Shown here: positions 1 through 8,300 of the stretch, piece after piece
How positions within the stretch are numbered: position 1 is the first letter of the stretch
How the letters are laid out: each line of letters begins with the position of its first letter
Source of the DNA: an uncultured Piscinibacter sp.
GTDB taxonomy: Bacteria > Pseudomonadota > Gammaproteobacteria > Burkholderiales > Burkholderiaceae_C
Direction of reading: 5' to 3'
Length of the DNA: 64,000 nucleotides
Assembly: GCF_937952055.1 (NCBI RefSeq)
Contig: NZ_CALFYO010000019.1
Span: forward strand, 186,001 to 250,000
Notes under the pieces: generated by a model
The model's database searches: none
Told to the model about the DNA's origin: nothing
The model's input: the letters and a program-made list of their open reading frames with translations, nothing else
Translations under genes and position numbers: made by a program

Positions 1-81
1 ATCGTCGACGCGCTGACCGACGATGCCGACACCGCCGGCGCGCTCGGCGACGTGCTCGGCGCGGTGCTGGGCGATGCCTGA
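1..81 (+). CDS. norQ: NorQ/NirQ-type AAA+ protein, C-terminal end only
   Basis: Reading frame open from the window edge to the TGA at 79-81, giving 26 residues that contain LTDDADTAGAL near the end. NirQ/NorQ/CbbQ ATPases usually end in a similar L-[ST]-D-D-x-D stretch, and norQ is normally followed by norD, which lies just downstream. These MoxR-like AAA+ proteins work with a VWA partner to activate nitric oxide reductase. Only the tail is visible, so the assignment rests on a short match plus context. The stop overlaps the start of the next gene. Confidence 0.55.
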   Translation: MVDALTDDADTAGALGDVLGAVLGDA

Positions 82-1066
82 AGCAGGCGCCGCCCTGGCG
101 GTGCGCGGCATGGCCGGGCAGGGTCTGCGCAAGGCGCGGCTGCGGCGCCGCCGGCGCGCCCTGCAGGTCGGCTTCTTCGCGCTGTTCCTGTTCGCTCCGG
201 CGCTCGACCTGCTGCGTTTCGACCTGCACGAAACGCAGCTGTGGGTGCTGGGTTGTCGCTGGTCGCTCGGCATCGATGACTTCATGCGCGGCGAGATCTC
301 CGCCACGCAGGCGGCGTTGAACATCGTCTGGCGCGCCATCCTGCCGGCGCTGGCCCTGGTGGCCGCCTTCTTGACGGTGGCCTGGCGCTACGGCCGCCTC
401 TACTGCGGCTGGCTGTGCCCGCATTTCTCGCTGGTCGAATCGCTCAACGGGCTGCTGCAGCGGGCCAGCGGCAAGCTCAGCCTGTGGGACCGGCACCGCA
501 CGCTGCGCGCCGGCCGGCAGCCCGATGCCCGCTGGTGGCCAGCCTTCCTGCTGGCCTGTGCGGTGTTCGGCTTCCTGTGGGCGATCACGCTGCTGACCTA
601 CCTGCTGCCGCCGCGCGAGATCTGGGGCAACCTGTTCGCCGGCACGCTGAGCCCCAACCAGGCGCGCTTCATCGTCGTCGGCACCCTCGTCTTCACGCTG
701 GAACTGATGTTCGCGCGCCACCTGTTCTGCCGCTTCGGCTGCGCGGTCGGGCTGTTCCAGAGCCTGGCCTGGATGGCCAACCCCAGGGGGCTGGTGGTCG
801 CGTTCGACCGCGGGCGCGCGCGTGACTGCCGAAGCTGCGCGACGGCGGACGCGCCTGGCGGGTCGGCCTGCGACGTGGCCTGCCCAATGCGCCTCGCGCC
901 ACGCAACATCAAGCGCATGATGTTCTCCTGCGTGCAGTGCGGCCGGTGCCTCACCGCGTGCGAGAGCTCGCACGAGATGCAGGGCAGCACGCCCAACCTC
1001 GAGTGGAAGGTCGGGCTCGACGCGGTGCGCGAGACGCTGCGCCAGCGCCGCGAGGACCGCGGCTGA
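74..1066 (+). CDS. Membrane-bound 4Fe-4S polyferredoxin (NapH/NosR-C-terminal/CcoG type) in a nor cluster
   Basis: 330 residues if translation begins at the ATG at 74, which overlaps the norQ stop and implies coupling; a longer in-frame start at 23 is less likely because it runs deep into norQ. Several hydrophobic segments are followed by cysteine motifs: YCGWLCP, CRFGC, CRSC...CDVACP and CVQCGRC...C, the last two fitting two [4Fe-4S] clusters. The twin C-x3-CP/C-x3-C membrane motifs are typical of NapH, NosR and CcoG electron-transfer proteins. Lying between norQ and norD, it may supply electrons or help metal-centre maturation for nitric oxide reductase; that role is inference. Confidence 0.8.
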   Translation: MPEAGAALAVRGMAGQGLRKARLRRRRRALQVGFFALFLFAPALDLLRFDLHETQLWVLGCRWSLGIDDFMRGEISATQAALNIVWRAILPALALVAAFLTVAWRYGRLYCGWLCPHFSLVESLNGLLQRASGKLSLWDRHRTLRAGRQPDARWWPAFLLACAVFGFLWAITLLTYLLPPREIWGNLFAGTLSPNQARFIVVGTLVFTLELMFARHLFCRFGCAVGLFQSLAWMANPRGLVVAFDRGRARDCRSCATADAPGGSACDVACPMRLAPRNIKRMMFSCVQCGRCLTACESSHEMQGSTPNLEWKVGLDAVRETLRQRREDRG

Positions 1067-1102
1067 GGCCGACATGAGACCCCCGAGCGCGCTCACGCTC
1101 AC

Positions 1103-1146
1103 GCCCCCCCGTGGGGGGGCCCGGCGGCTTCGGGCAGCCCGGCGCC
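1103..1146 (+). repeat. GC-rich palindromic intergenic element, copy 1
   Basis: A perfect stem GCCCCCCC/GGGGGGGC (1103-1110 and 1113-1120) is followed by a GGCGGCTTCGGGC-like second arm. It fills the gap between the polyferredoxin and norD. A similar two-part element lies between nirS and nirM near 44267. Such C-run/G-run plus GCCGCTTCG elements recur between genes in Burkholderiales genomes. No T-tract follows, so it is not a classical terminator. Confidence 0.55.
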
Positions 1147-1152
1147 ACTGAC

Positions 1153-2976
1153 ATGGAAGAGTGGATCGGCGAACGCTGGCACCGCCTGATCACCCGGGCG
1201 GCCGACCGTTCCTTCCCTGCCCGGGGCGTGGCGCTCGAGGAGGTGCAGCGCGCCGCGGCGATGCTCTTCCACGCCGTCGGCGGCAGCCAGGGCGTGCGCG
1301 TCGTGCCGGCCGGCGAGGCGCGCATCGGCGGACCGCGCGGCTGGCTGCAGAAGATCGCCGGCAGCGGGCAACGCGCCGCCACCACGAGGCTGGACGCCGA
1401 CACGCTGGCGTTGCCGCCGCTGATCGCGGTGTTCGACGATGCCGGCCTCAACCGCGATCTCTACCTGTGGCTGGCCGCACTGGCCGCGGCCTGGGCGCCG
1501 CAATCGAACTGGATGGCCGGCAACGTGGCGGCCGGCGCGCTGGCGCTGCGGCGCTGTCCCGGCCTGAGCGCACGCTGGCAGCGCTTGCGCGATGCGCACC
1601 TGGCGCAGCGACCCGACCCGGCGCGGCTGCGCGGTGCGGCCGCGGCGGCCGAGGCCGCGGTGCGCGCGGCGCTGTGCGGCGAGACCATCGCCTGGCCGGA
1701 CCTCGTGGCGCAGGACGTCGCCCCGGTGTGGCTCTGGCTGGAAGCCGTTGCGCCGACCGAGGGCACCGGCGTCGCGGCACCGGGTGCCGAGACACACGTG
1801 CAGCGTGGCGCGGGCGATCGAAGCGCGACGCGCCGTCGCACCCGCCGCGTCGAGGCGCAGCGCGACCGGCCTGCGCCGCTGCTGCTGCCGGCCAAGACCG
1901 AGCAGCTGATGACCTGGGCCGATCACGTGCCGCTGGACCGCGCCACCGACGACGAGGACGACGGCAACGCGCTGCGCGCCGCCGACGACATGGAGCAGCT
2001 CGCCATCACGCGCGACGGACAGGCTGGCGCGGCGCGGGTCAGGTTCGACCTCGACCTGCCCAGCGCCAGCGTCGACGACCTGCCGCTGGGCGCGGGCGAA
2101 TCGTTGCCCGAGTGGGACTGGAAGCAGCAGCGCCTGCGCCCCGACCATTGCCGAGCGATCACGCTGCTCGCACGGCCCGGTGCGAGCTTCGTGCCGAGCG
2201 CTGCGCTGCGCGCCACCGCGCGGCGCGTGCGTCGGCGGCTCGAGGTGCTGCGCGCCGCGCCGCGCTGGCAGCGCCACTGCGCCGACGGCGAGGCGATCGA
2301 CCTCGACGCCTGGGTGCGCCACGCGGCGGACGATGCCGGACGACCCGCGCCGCGCGACCCGCCGGTGTTCGCGCGCCGCACGCGCGGCGAACGCAGCCTG
2401 GCGACGCTGCTGCTGGCCGACCTGTCGCTGTCGACCGACGCCCACGTGAACGATGATGCGCGCGTCATCGACGTGATCCGCGACGCGCTGTACGTCTTCG
2501 GCGAGGCACTGGACGGCGGCGGCGACGCCTTCGAGATGCTCGGCTTCAGCTCGGTGCGACGGCAGCATGTGCGCATGCAGCACCTGAAGGGTTTCGACGA
2601 AGCGTGGAGCGCGACGGCGCAGGCGCGCATCGGCGCCGTCAAGCCCGGCTACTACACGCGCATGGGCGCGGCGCTGCGCATCGCGACGAGGCGCCTGTCC
2701 GCACGCCCCGAGCGCCAGCGCCTGCTGCTCATCCTCACAGACGGCAAGCCCAACGACCTCGACGTCTACGAAGGACGCTGGGGCCTCGAGGACACGCGCC
2801 ACGCGGTGCACGAGGCGCGCCAGGCCGGGCTGCTGCCGTTCTGCCTGTCCATCGACGAGGAAGCGCACGAGTACCTGCCGCACCTGTTCGGCCGCGGCGG
2901 CTGGGCCCAGGTGCGCCGGCCGGCCGAACTGCCGGCGCGGCTGGCCGGCGTCTACGCGCGGCTGACGCGGAGTTGA
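1153..2976 (+). CDS. norD: NorD, VWA-domain nitric oxide reductase activation protein
   Basis: 607 residues from the ATG at 1153; an upstream in-frame GTG at 1111 lies inside the palindromic repeat and is rejected. The C-terminal third is a von Willebrand A domain: the MIDAS motif DLSLS is at about residue 420, followed by a second strand ending ILTDGKPND and a final IDEEAHEYL segment, as in NorD/CbbO proteins. NorD pairs with the NorQ AAA+ ATPase in inserting the non-heme iron or otherwise activating cNOR. The norCB structural genes are not in the window and probably lie upstream. The stop codon is embedded in an FNR-type box that serves the next gene. Confidence 0.9.
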   Translation: MEEWIGERWHRLITRAADRSFPARGVALEEVQRAAAMLFHAVGGSQGVRVVPAGEARIGGPRGWLQKIAGSGQRAATTRLDADTLALPPLIAVFDDAGLNRDLYLWLAALAAAWAPQSNWMAGNVAAGALALRRCPGLSARWQRLRDAHLAQRPDPARLRGAAAAAEAAVRAALCGETIAWPDLVAQDVAPVWLWLEAVAPTEGTGVAAPGAETHVQRGAGDRSATRRRTRRVEAQRDRPAPLLLPAKTEQLMTWADHVPLDRATDDEDDGNALRAADDMEQLAITRDGQAGAARVRFDLDLPSASVDDLPLGAGESLPEWDWKQQRLRPDHCRAITLLARPGASFVPSAALRATARRVRRRLEVLRAAPRWQRHCADGEAIDLDAWVRHAADDAGRPAPRDPPVFARRTRGERSLATLLLADLSLSTDAHVNDDARVIDVIRDALYVFGEALDGGGDAFEMLGFSSVRRQHVRMQHLKGFDEAWSATAQARIGAVKPGYYTRMGAALRIATRRLSARPERQRLLLILTDGKPNDLDVYEGRWGLEDTRHAVHEARQAGLLPFCLSIDEEAHEYLPHLFGRGGWAQVRRPAELPARLAGVYARLTRS

Positions 2977-2986
2977 TGCGCATCAA
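2973..2986 (+). promoter_or_regulatory. Consensus FNR/ANR box upstream of dnr
   Basis: TTGATGCGCATCAA is a perfect TTGAT-N4-ATCAA palindrome and contains the norD TGA stop. Its centre (2979.5) predicts a class II start near 3021. The -10 position (3009-3014, GACACT) is weak, with three matches to TATAAT. The dnr GTG is at 3040. FNR/ANR-family regulators bind this consensus, so dnr is probably switched on by low oxygen. Confidence 0.75.
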
Positions 2987-3039
2987 GCAACCGTCCCGTC
3001 CGGGCGCCGACACTCGCCCGGCCCCATCGCCGACTCCCC

Positions 3040-3738
3040 GTGGAAGCCCGAACCTTCGACCTGCCCCGTTACCTGTCGGTGCTGCCGCTGTTCACCGACC
3101 TCAGCCGCTGCGAGCTGGAGCGGCTCGCGCTGGGCTGCCAGCTGCGCCGGCTGTCGCGCGGCGACACGGTGTTCCGCGTCGGCGAGCCCTGCGAGGAGTT
3201 CCACGTCACCGTCACCGGCCAGGTCAAGCTGTTCGCGATCTCGCCAGCCGGGCAGGAGAAGGTGATCGAGCTGGTCGGCCCCGGCAACAGCTTCGCCGAG
3301 GCGCTGATGTTCACCGGCAAGCCCTACATCATCAACGCGCAGGCGCTGGCCGACACGCTGCTGCTCACGGTGAAGAAGGATGCCGTGGTCGGCGAGATCG
3401 AGCGTGACCCGCGTTTCGCGATGCGCATGCTCGCCGGCATCTCGCGGCGGCTGCACGGGCTGGTGCACGACGTCGAGGCCTACGCGCTGCACAGCGGCGT
3501 GCAGCGCGTCATCGGCTACCTGCTGCGTGACCAGATCGCCGAGGACTGCGTCAGCGGCGAGGTGATCACGGTGTCGCTGCCGGTGAGCAAGGCGACGGTG
3601 GCCTCGCGGCTGTCGCTCACGCCGGAGTACTTCTCGCGCGTGCTGCACGAGCTGGAGGCCGCCGGCCTGGTGCGCATCGACAAGCGCGACGTGCTGATCC
3701 TCGATGCCAAGCGGCTCGCCGCCTACCCCGGGCGCTGA
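3040..3738 (+). CDS. dnr: Dnr-type Crp/Fnr transcription regulator of denitrification
   Basis: 232 residues from a GTG start. The N-terminal half is a cNMP-type beta barrel containing GQEKVIELVGPGNSFAEALM, close to the GQEKILEV..FAEAMMF stretch of Pseudomonas Dnr. The C-terminal winged helix (about 180-225) includes SKATVASRLSLTPEYFSRVL and a VRIDKRDVLIL wing. Cysteines at about 24, 33 and 51 do not match the C-x2-C-x5-C of FNR, so an oxygen-labile [4Fe-4S] cluster is unlikely; heme-based NO sensing is known for Dnr. Its placement after norD, before nirE and beneath an FNR box supports an NO-responsive second tier of control. An NnrR-type name is also possible. Confidence 0.85.
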   Translation: MEARTFDLPRYLSVLPLFTDLSRCELERLALGCQLRRLSRGDTVFRVGEPCEEFHVTVTGQVKLFAISPAGQEKVIELVGPGNSFAEALMFTGKPYIINAQALADTLLLTVKKDAVVGEIERDPRFAMRMLAGISRRLHGLVHDVEAYALHSGVQRVIGYLLRDQIAEDCVSGEVITVSLPVSKATVASRLSLTPEYFSRVLHELEAAGLVRIDKRDVLILDAKRLAAYPGR

Positions 3739-3760
3739 ACCGGGCGTCCGTGCCCAAGTC

Positions 3761-3802
3761 TTGAACTGGTTCAAGGCGGCAAGGCGCCGCCGATCGTGCA
3801 AT
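3761..3802 (+). promoter_or_regulatory. Dnr-type box and -10 of the nirE promoter
   Basis: The palindrome TTGAACTGGTTCAA (3761-3774) is the exact reverse complement of the boxes at 46111 and 58989. Placing its centre (3767.5) at -41.5 predicts a -10 element at 3797-3802, where TGCAAT (four of six matches) occurs. The nirE ATG follows at 3835. This is the geometry of a class II Crp/Fnr activator site. Confidence 0.75.
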
Positions 3803-3834
3803 GCGTGCGTCGACCCATCGCGCGAAAGCACGCC

Positions 3835-4659
3835 ATGACCCTGCTCAGCGAGCCCCTCCAGTTCACGCCCGGCCTCGGCACCGGCCTGGGTCCGGCGCGC
3901 GTCACGCTCGTCGGTGCCGGCCCGGGCGACCCCGAGCTGCTGACGCTGAAGGCCGCCCGCGCGCTGAACAGCGCGACCCTGGTGCTGTACGACCACCTGG
4001 TCTCCAAGGCAGTGCTGCAGCTCGTGCCGGCGCAGGCCGACCTCGTCTATGTCGGCAAGGAGAGCGGCCATCACACGCTGCCGCAGGCCGGCATCATCGA
4101 GCTGATGGTGCGGCTGGCCAGGAGCGGGCGGCGTCTCGTGCGCCTGAAGGGCGGCGATCCCTACATCTTCGGCCGCGGCGGCGAGGAGGCGCAGGGCCTC
4201 GCCGCCGCGGGCATCCCCTTCGAGGTGATCCCCGGCATCAGCGCGGCGCAGGGGGCGTCCGCGGCCAGCGGCATCCCGCTGACGCACCGGGACCACGCCG
4301 AGGCCCTCGTCTACGCCACCGGCCACCTGCGCGGCGAGGGCACGGCGCGCAGCGTCGACCTCGACTGGGAGCTGCTGGCGCGTCCGCGCCAGACGGTGGT
4401 GATCTACATGGGCGTCGGCACGCTGCCGGTGATCAGCGCGCAGCTGCAGGCGCACGGCCTGGCCGGCGACACGCCGGCGGCGTTGATCGAGCGCGCCACC
4501 CTGCCCGAGCAGCGCACGGTCACCGGGACCCTGGCCACGTTGCCCGAGCTGGCGCGACGCCATGACGTGCGCGCGCCGGCGCTCATCATGATCGGCACGG
4601 TGGTGGCGCTGCATCGGGAGCTCGGCGCCGCGGCGGCCGTGCCGGCGCAGTCGCGCTGA
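3835..4659 (+). CDS. nirE: Uroporphyrinogen-III C-methyltransferase (SUMT) for heme d1 synthesis
   Basis: 274 residues from the ATG at 3835; the in-frame GTG at 3796 overlaps the predicted promoter and is rejected. SUMT hallmarks are present: VTLVGAGPGDPELLTLKA near the N-terminus, RLKGGDPYIFGRGGEE, PGISAAQGASAASGIPLTHR and a C-terminal GTV.L segment. It methylates uroporphyrinogen III at C2 and C7 to precorrin-2. Lying beside dnr under a Dnr-type box, with no cobalamin or siroheme genes nearby, it is best read as NirE, which completes the heme d1 pathway whose other genes sit in the nir operon about 34 kb away. CobA/CysG-type use cannot be excluded from the sequence alone. Confidence 0.88.
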   Translation: MTLLSEPLQFTPGLGTGLGPARVTLVGAGPGDPELLTLKAARALNSATLVLYDHLVSKAVLQLVPAQADLVYVGKESGHHTLPQAGIIELMVRLARSGRRLVRLKGGDPYIFGRGGEEAQGLAAAGIPFEVIPGISAAQGASAASGIPLTHRDHAEALVYATGHLRGEGTARSVDLDWELLARPRQTVVIYMGVGTLPVISAQLQAHGLAGDTPAALIERATLPEQRTVTGTLATLPELARRHDVRAPALIMIGTVVALHRELGAAAAVPAQSR

Positions 4660-4722
4660 GCGGGCGCAGGGTGCGTTGACGCCACAATCCGGCACGGCCG
4701 CGCGAGTTCGGCCGCACCGGAC

Positions 4723-6549
4723 ATGCCCGTCGACGAAATCGCCCCCACGAGCGTAGCGCCGCACGCTGCCCCGCGCGCGGGCGCGAGCCTGAGCGTCGCC
4801 GCCTGGCTGGCACTCGTCAGCCTGCTCGCGCTGCTGCCGCTTCTGGCCTTCTCCGCGTACAGCATGCACCGGGCGATCGCCGAGCAGCAGGCGCAGGCCC
4901 TGGCCGCGCTGCAGCGCCGTGCCACCGACGCGGCCGGCGCCATCGGCCACCAGCTCGACAGCGTCTTCGCCGCGCTGCGGGCGATGGCGCAGGCCGACAG
5001 CGCGAGGCGCGGCGACATGGCGGCTTTCTACGCGACGGCCGTGCGCGTCGCCGAGGCCGACCCGCGCATCGTCGGCATCAGCATCGTCGATGCCGCCGGC
5101 CGCCAGCCCTTCAATACGCTGCGACCGTTCGGCACGCCACTGCCGCAGCCATCACCCTTGCTGCTGGAGTTGCAGCGGCCGATCTTCGAGCAGGGGCGGC
5201 AGGTGGTTTCGCCGCTGGTCACGGGCGCGGTGAGCCAACGTCGGGTCGTCGGCGTCGGCATGCCGCTGTCGATGGGGCCGGCGGGCGCCTACGCGCTGCG
5301 CGCAGTGATCCGCCTGGAGTCGCTGGCCGACTGGCTGAACGAGCAGACCTGGCCGGAAGACTGGACCGCCGCGGTGGTCGACCAGAACCACGTCATCGTC
5401 GCCCGCTCCCGCGACGCCGAGCGCTTCATCGGCCAGTCCACCACACCGGCCCTGCAGGAGGGGATGCGCCAGGGCCTGACGCTGTTCGAGTCCAGCACCA
5501 AGGACGGCATCCCCGTCTTCACCAGTGTCGCGCGGGTGCCGGGCCGCAATTGGCACGTCGTCGTCGGGCGCCCTTCGGCGGCGCTGCATGCGCAGGTGCG
5601 CGATTCGATGATGGCCATCCTCGTCGCCGGCGTGCTGTGCGCGGCGCTGGCCATCGCCGGGTCGCTGTACGTCGCCCGCCGGCTGGGCATGCAGCTGCGC
5701 GGCGTGGTCGATGCGCACCTGCAGGGCCGCTCGGGCACGCTGCCGACCCAGCCGATCCGGGAGGTGGCCGAGCTGTCCGAGGCGCTGGCGCACTCGCGCG
5801 AGGCGGAGGCGAGCGCCATGCGCGCGCTGCAGCGTGCGCGCGAGGAGACGCTCGACCAGCTGAAGGAACGCAGCGACATGCTCGACGTGCTGGCCCACGA
5901 GGTGCGCCAGCCGCTGAACAATGCCTCGGCCGCGCTGCGCGCGGCCAGCGTCGAGCTGTCGCGCGATGGCAAGCTCACCGCCGCCGAGCCGCTGCGCCGC
6001 GCCGAAATCGTGCTCAGCGAGGTGCAGGCGAGCATCGGCAACACGCTCGCCGTGGCGTCGCTGCTGGTCGGCGGCAAGCCCAGCGAAGGGGTGGACAGCG
6101 ACATCGACGCGCTCATCGAGGTGGCCATCGCCGACATGCCGCCCAGCGAGGCCCACCGCGTGCGCATCGATCGCGCGACGAGCACGCGCACGGCGTCGAT
6201 GGATCCGGGCCTGATGCGCCTGGCGTTGCGCAACCTGCTGGCCAACGCACTGCGCTGCAGCCCACCCGGCTCGGAGGTGGTGGTGCGTGTGTCGGACTCC
6301 GACGAGCCGCTGGCGCTGATCCTCGACGTGATCGATCACGGACCGGGCATTCCCGCCGACCGCCTGCCGCGCATTTCCGACCCGTCGCCGCCGCGCTTCG
6401 AGAAGGACGCGCGCGGCCGCCGGCGCGGCCTCGGACTGCACATCGTTCAACGCGTGATGGCGCTGCATGGCGGCAGCCTGGAGGTGGTGTCCAGCGGGCC
6501 GCAGGGCACGACGATGCGCCTGGTCATCACGCAAAGTGCACAAGGATGA
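4723..6549 (+). CDS. Membrane sensor histidine kinase with extracytoplasmic sensor domain
   Basis: 608 residues. A transmembrane helix (about 27-48) and a second (about 300-320) bracket a roughly 250-residue periplasmic region of the dCache/PDC type. A coiled linker leads to a HisKA domain with phospho-acceptor H392 in LAHEVRQPLNN. The HATPase_c domain shows ALRNLLANAL (N box), DHGPGIP (G1) and GLGLHIV (G2). No response regulator is encoded next to it, so it is an orphan kinase and its signal and partner are unknown. It starts 63 bases after nirE, so it could be partly co-transcribed with the denitrification regulators. Confidence 0.85.
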   Translation: MPVDEIAPTSVAPHAAPRAGASLSVAAWLALVSLLALLPLLAFSAYSMHRAIAEQQAQALAALQRRATDAAGAIGHQLDSVFAALRAMAQADSARRGDMAAFYATAVRVAEADPRIVGISIVDAAGRQPFNTLRPFGTPLPQPSPLLLELQRPIFEQGRQVVSPLVTGAVSQRRVVGVGMPLSMGPAGAYALRAVIRLESLADWLNEQTWPEDWTAAVVDQNHVIVARSRDAERFIGQSTTPALQEGMRQGLTLFESSTKDGIPVFTSVARVPGRNWHVVVGRPSAALHAQVRDSMMAILVAGVLCAALAIAGSLYVARRLGMQLRGVVDAHLQGRSGTLPTQPIREVAELSEALAHSREAEASAMRALQRAREETLDQLKERSDMLDVLAHEVRQPLNNASAALRAASVELSRDGKLTAAEPLRRAEIVLSEVQASIGNTLAVASLLVGGKPSEGVDSDIDALIEVAIADMPPSEAHRVRIDRATSTRTASMDPGLMRLALRNLLANALRCSPPGSEVVVRVSDSDEPLALILDVIDHGPGIPADRLPRISDPSPPRFEKDARGRRRGLGLHIVQRVMALHGGSLEVVSSGPQGTTMRLVITQSAQG

Positions 6550-6556
6550 ACACAGC

Positions 6557-8104
6557 ATGAGCCTCGCCCATCTGCTGCTCAAGCAGGCACGGCTGCAGCC
6601 CGAACGCAGCGCCGTCTTCCACGGCACCTTGCCGTGGGCGAGCTACCGCGACTGGGCAGCGCGCAGCGCCGGTGCGGCGCAACGCCTGCGCGCGGCCGGC
6701 CTGGGCAGCGGTGACCGCGTCGTCCTGTTCATGCGCAATCACCCGCGCTACCTCGAGCTGCTGTGGGCAGCCTGGTGGGCCGGCCTCGTCGTCGTGCCGG
6801 TCAACGCCAAGCTGCACCCGCGCGAGGTGGAGTGGATCGTCGACCACGCGCAGGCGCGCTGGGCCTTCGTGACGCGGGACGTGGCGCCGGAGCCGCTCGC
6901 CGGCGTGCAGCGCCAGATCGATGTCGAGTCGGCCGAGGCCGACGCGCTGCTGGCGCCGGCGGCGGACCCGGCCGCGGTGGCCATCGCCGAGCGTGCCGCG
7001 GGCGATACCGCCTGGCTGTTCTACACGAGCGGCACCACCGGCCGGCCCAAGGGCGTGATGATCACGCAGCGCAACCTGATGACGATGGGGCTGGCCTACT
7101 TCGCCGACGTCGATGCGGTGTCGCGCGACGACGCCATCGTCTACGCCGCGCCGATGTCGCACGGTGTCGGCCTGTACGCGATCCCGCACCTGATGGCCGG
7201 CGCGCGCCACGTGGTGCCGGCCTCCGGCGGCGTCGATGCGGCCGAGCTGTTCGCGCTCGGCGCGGCACTCGGGCCGCTGTCGACTTTTGCCGCGCCGACC
7301 ATCGTCAAGCGCCTCGTCGACCATGCCGCGAAGGCGGGGCTGGCGGCCGGCGACGCGGCGCGCAGCTTCAAGACCATCGTCTACGGCGGCGCGCCGATGT
7401 ACGTGGCCGACATGCAGCGCGCGCTGGCCGTGATGGGGCCGCGCTTCGTGCAGATCTATGGCCAGGGCGAGACGCCGATGGTGGCCACCTCGCTGTCCCG
7501 CGCGCAGCTCGCCGACTTCGGCCACCCGCGCCACGTCGAGCGCCTCGCCTCGGTGGGCGTGGCGCAGACGCCGGTGCGCCTGCGCATCGCCGATAGCGAG
7601 GGCCGCGAGCTGGCGGTCGGCGAGATCGGCGAGGTGCTGGTGCGGGGCGACAGCGTGATGGCCGGCTACTGGCGCAACCCCAAGGCGACGGCCGCGGCCG
7701 TCCGCGAAGGGTGGCTGTTCACCGGCGACGTGGGCTGCCTCGACGAGGACGGCTTCCTCACGCTGAAGGACCGCAGCAAGGACCTGGTCATCAGCGGCGG
7801 TTCGAACATCTATCCGCGCGAGGTGGAGGAGGTGCTGCTCACCGCGCCCGGCGTGGCCGAGGCCGCGGTGGTGGGGGCGCCCGATGCCGAATGGGGCGAG
7901 GTGGTGGTCGCCTTCGTCGTCGCGCAGCCCGGAGCGGAGGTGACGGCCGAGGCGCTGGACGCCCACTGCCTCGCGCAGCTGGCGCGCTTCAAGCGGCCGA
8001 AGCGGTACGTGATGGTGGACGAGCTGCCGAAGAACAACTACGGCAAGGTGCTGAAGACGGCGCTGCGCGACCGGCTCGGCGCCTCGTGGGCAGGGCACCG
8101 CTGA
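6557..8104 (+). CDS. Class I adenylate-forming acyl-CoA synthetase / fatty acid-CoA ligase
   Basis: 515 residues from the ATG at 6557, seven bases after the kinase stop. Motifs of the ANL superfamily are clear: the P-loop YTSGTTGRPKG, the A5 region IYGQGETPM, FTGDVGCLDEDGFLTLKDR (A7/A8) and the catalytic lysine in NNYGKVLKT near the C-terminus. It would activate a carboxylic acid to its CoA thioester with ATP through an acyl-adenylate. The substrate cannot be read from the sequence; medium- or long-chain fatty acids or aromatic acids are possible. The downstream gap holds two small inverted repeats. Confidence 0.85.
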   Translation: MSLAHLLLKQARLQPERSAVFHGTLPWASYRDWAARSAGAAQRLRAAGLGSGDRVVLFMRNHPRYLELLWAAWWAGLVVVPVNAKLHPREVEWIVDHAQARWAFVTRDVAPEPLAGVQRQIDVESAEADALLAPAADPAAVAIAERAAGDTAWLFYTSGTTGRPKGVMITQRNLMTMGLAYFADVDAVSRDDAIVYAAPMSHGVGLYAIPHLMAGARHVVPASGGVDAAELFALGAALGPLSTFAAPTIVKRLVDHAAKAGLAAGDAARSFKTIVYGGAPMYVADMQRALAVMGPRFVQIYGQGETPMVATSLSRAQLADFGHPRHVERLASVGVAQTPVRLRIADSEGRELAVGEIGEVLVRGDSVMAGYWRNPKATAAAVREGWLFTGDVGCLDEDGFLTLKDRSKDLVISGGSNIYPREVEEVLLTAPGVAEAAVVGAPDAEWGEVVVAFVVAQPGAEVTAEALDAHCLAQLARFKRPKRYVMVDELPKNNYGKVLKTALRDRLGASWAGHR

Positions 8105-8111
8105 ACCGGGC

Positions 8112-8142
8112 GATCTGCACAGATCCCCCATGAACGCGGGGG
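8112..8142. other. Two small inverted repeats after the acyl-CoA ligase
   Basis: GATCTGCACAGATC (8112-8125) is a perfect 6-2-6 palindrome. It is followed by CCCCC (8125-8129) and GGGGG (8138-8142) around an eight-base loop. There is no T-run. They may act as a weak 3' stem for the ligase mRNA or as an operator for the protease downstream. Confidence 0.3.
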
Positions 8143-8214
8143 TGGTCAAACCCTCGGGCCAACGCTCACGGCCATTGACGCCATGTGACCAGTCGTGACG
8201 AAATGGGCGTTCAT

Positions 8215-8232
8215 CCCTTCCACAACGAAGGG
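8215..8232 (+). other. Leader hairpin upstream of the protease
   Basis: CCCTTC (8215-8220) and GAAGGG (8227-8232) flank CACAAC. About 35 bases upstream is TTGACG (8175-8180), a good -35 match, but no convincing -10 follows. The hairpin probably lies in the 5' leader of the protease mRNA. Confidence 0.3.
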
Positions 8233-8300
8233 GGGAGATGGTGCAAACCAGAGCGCCGCCCTGGCCCGATCGGCCCGCGGACCCAACGAAGGAGAATCAG

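Noticed and set aside
8112..8125. GATCTGCACAGATC as a Crp/Fnr site
   Set aside because: It lacks the TTG/CAA or TGTGA core and follows the ligand gene rather than sitting at a promoter position; kept only as a small inverted repeat.
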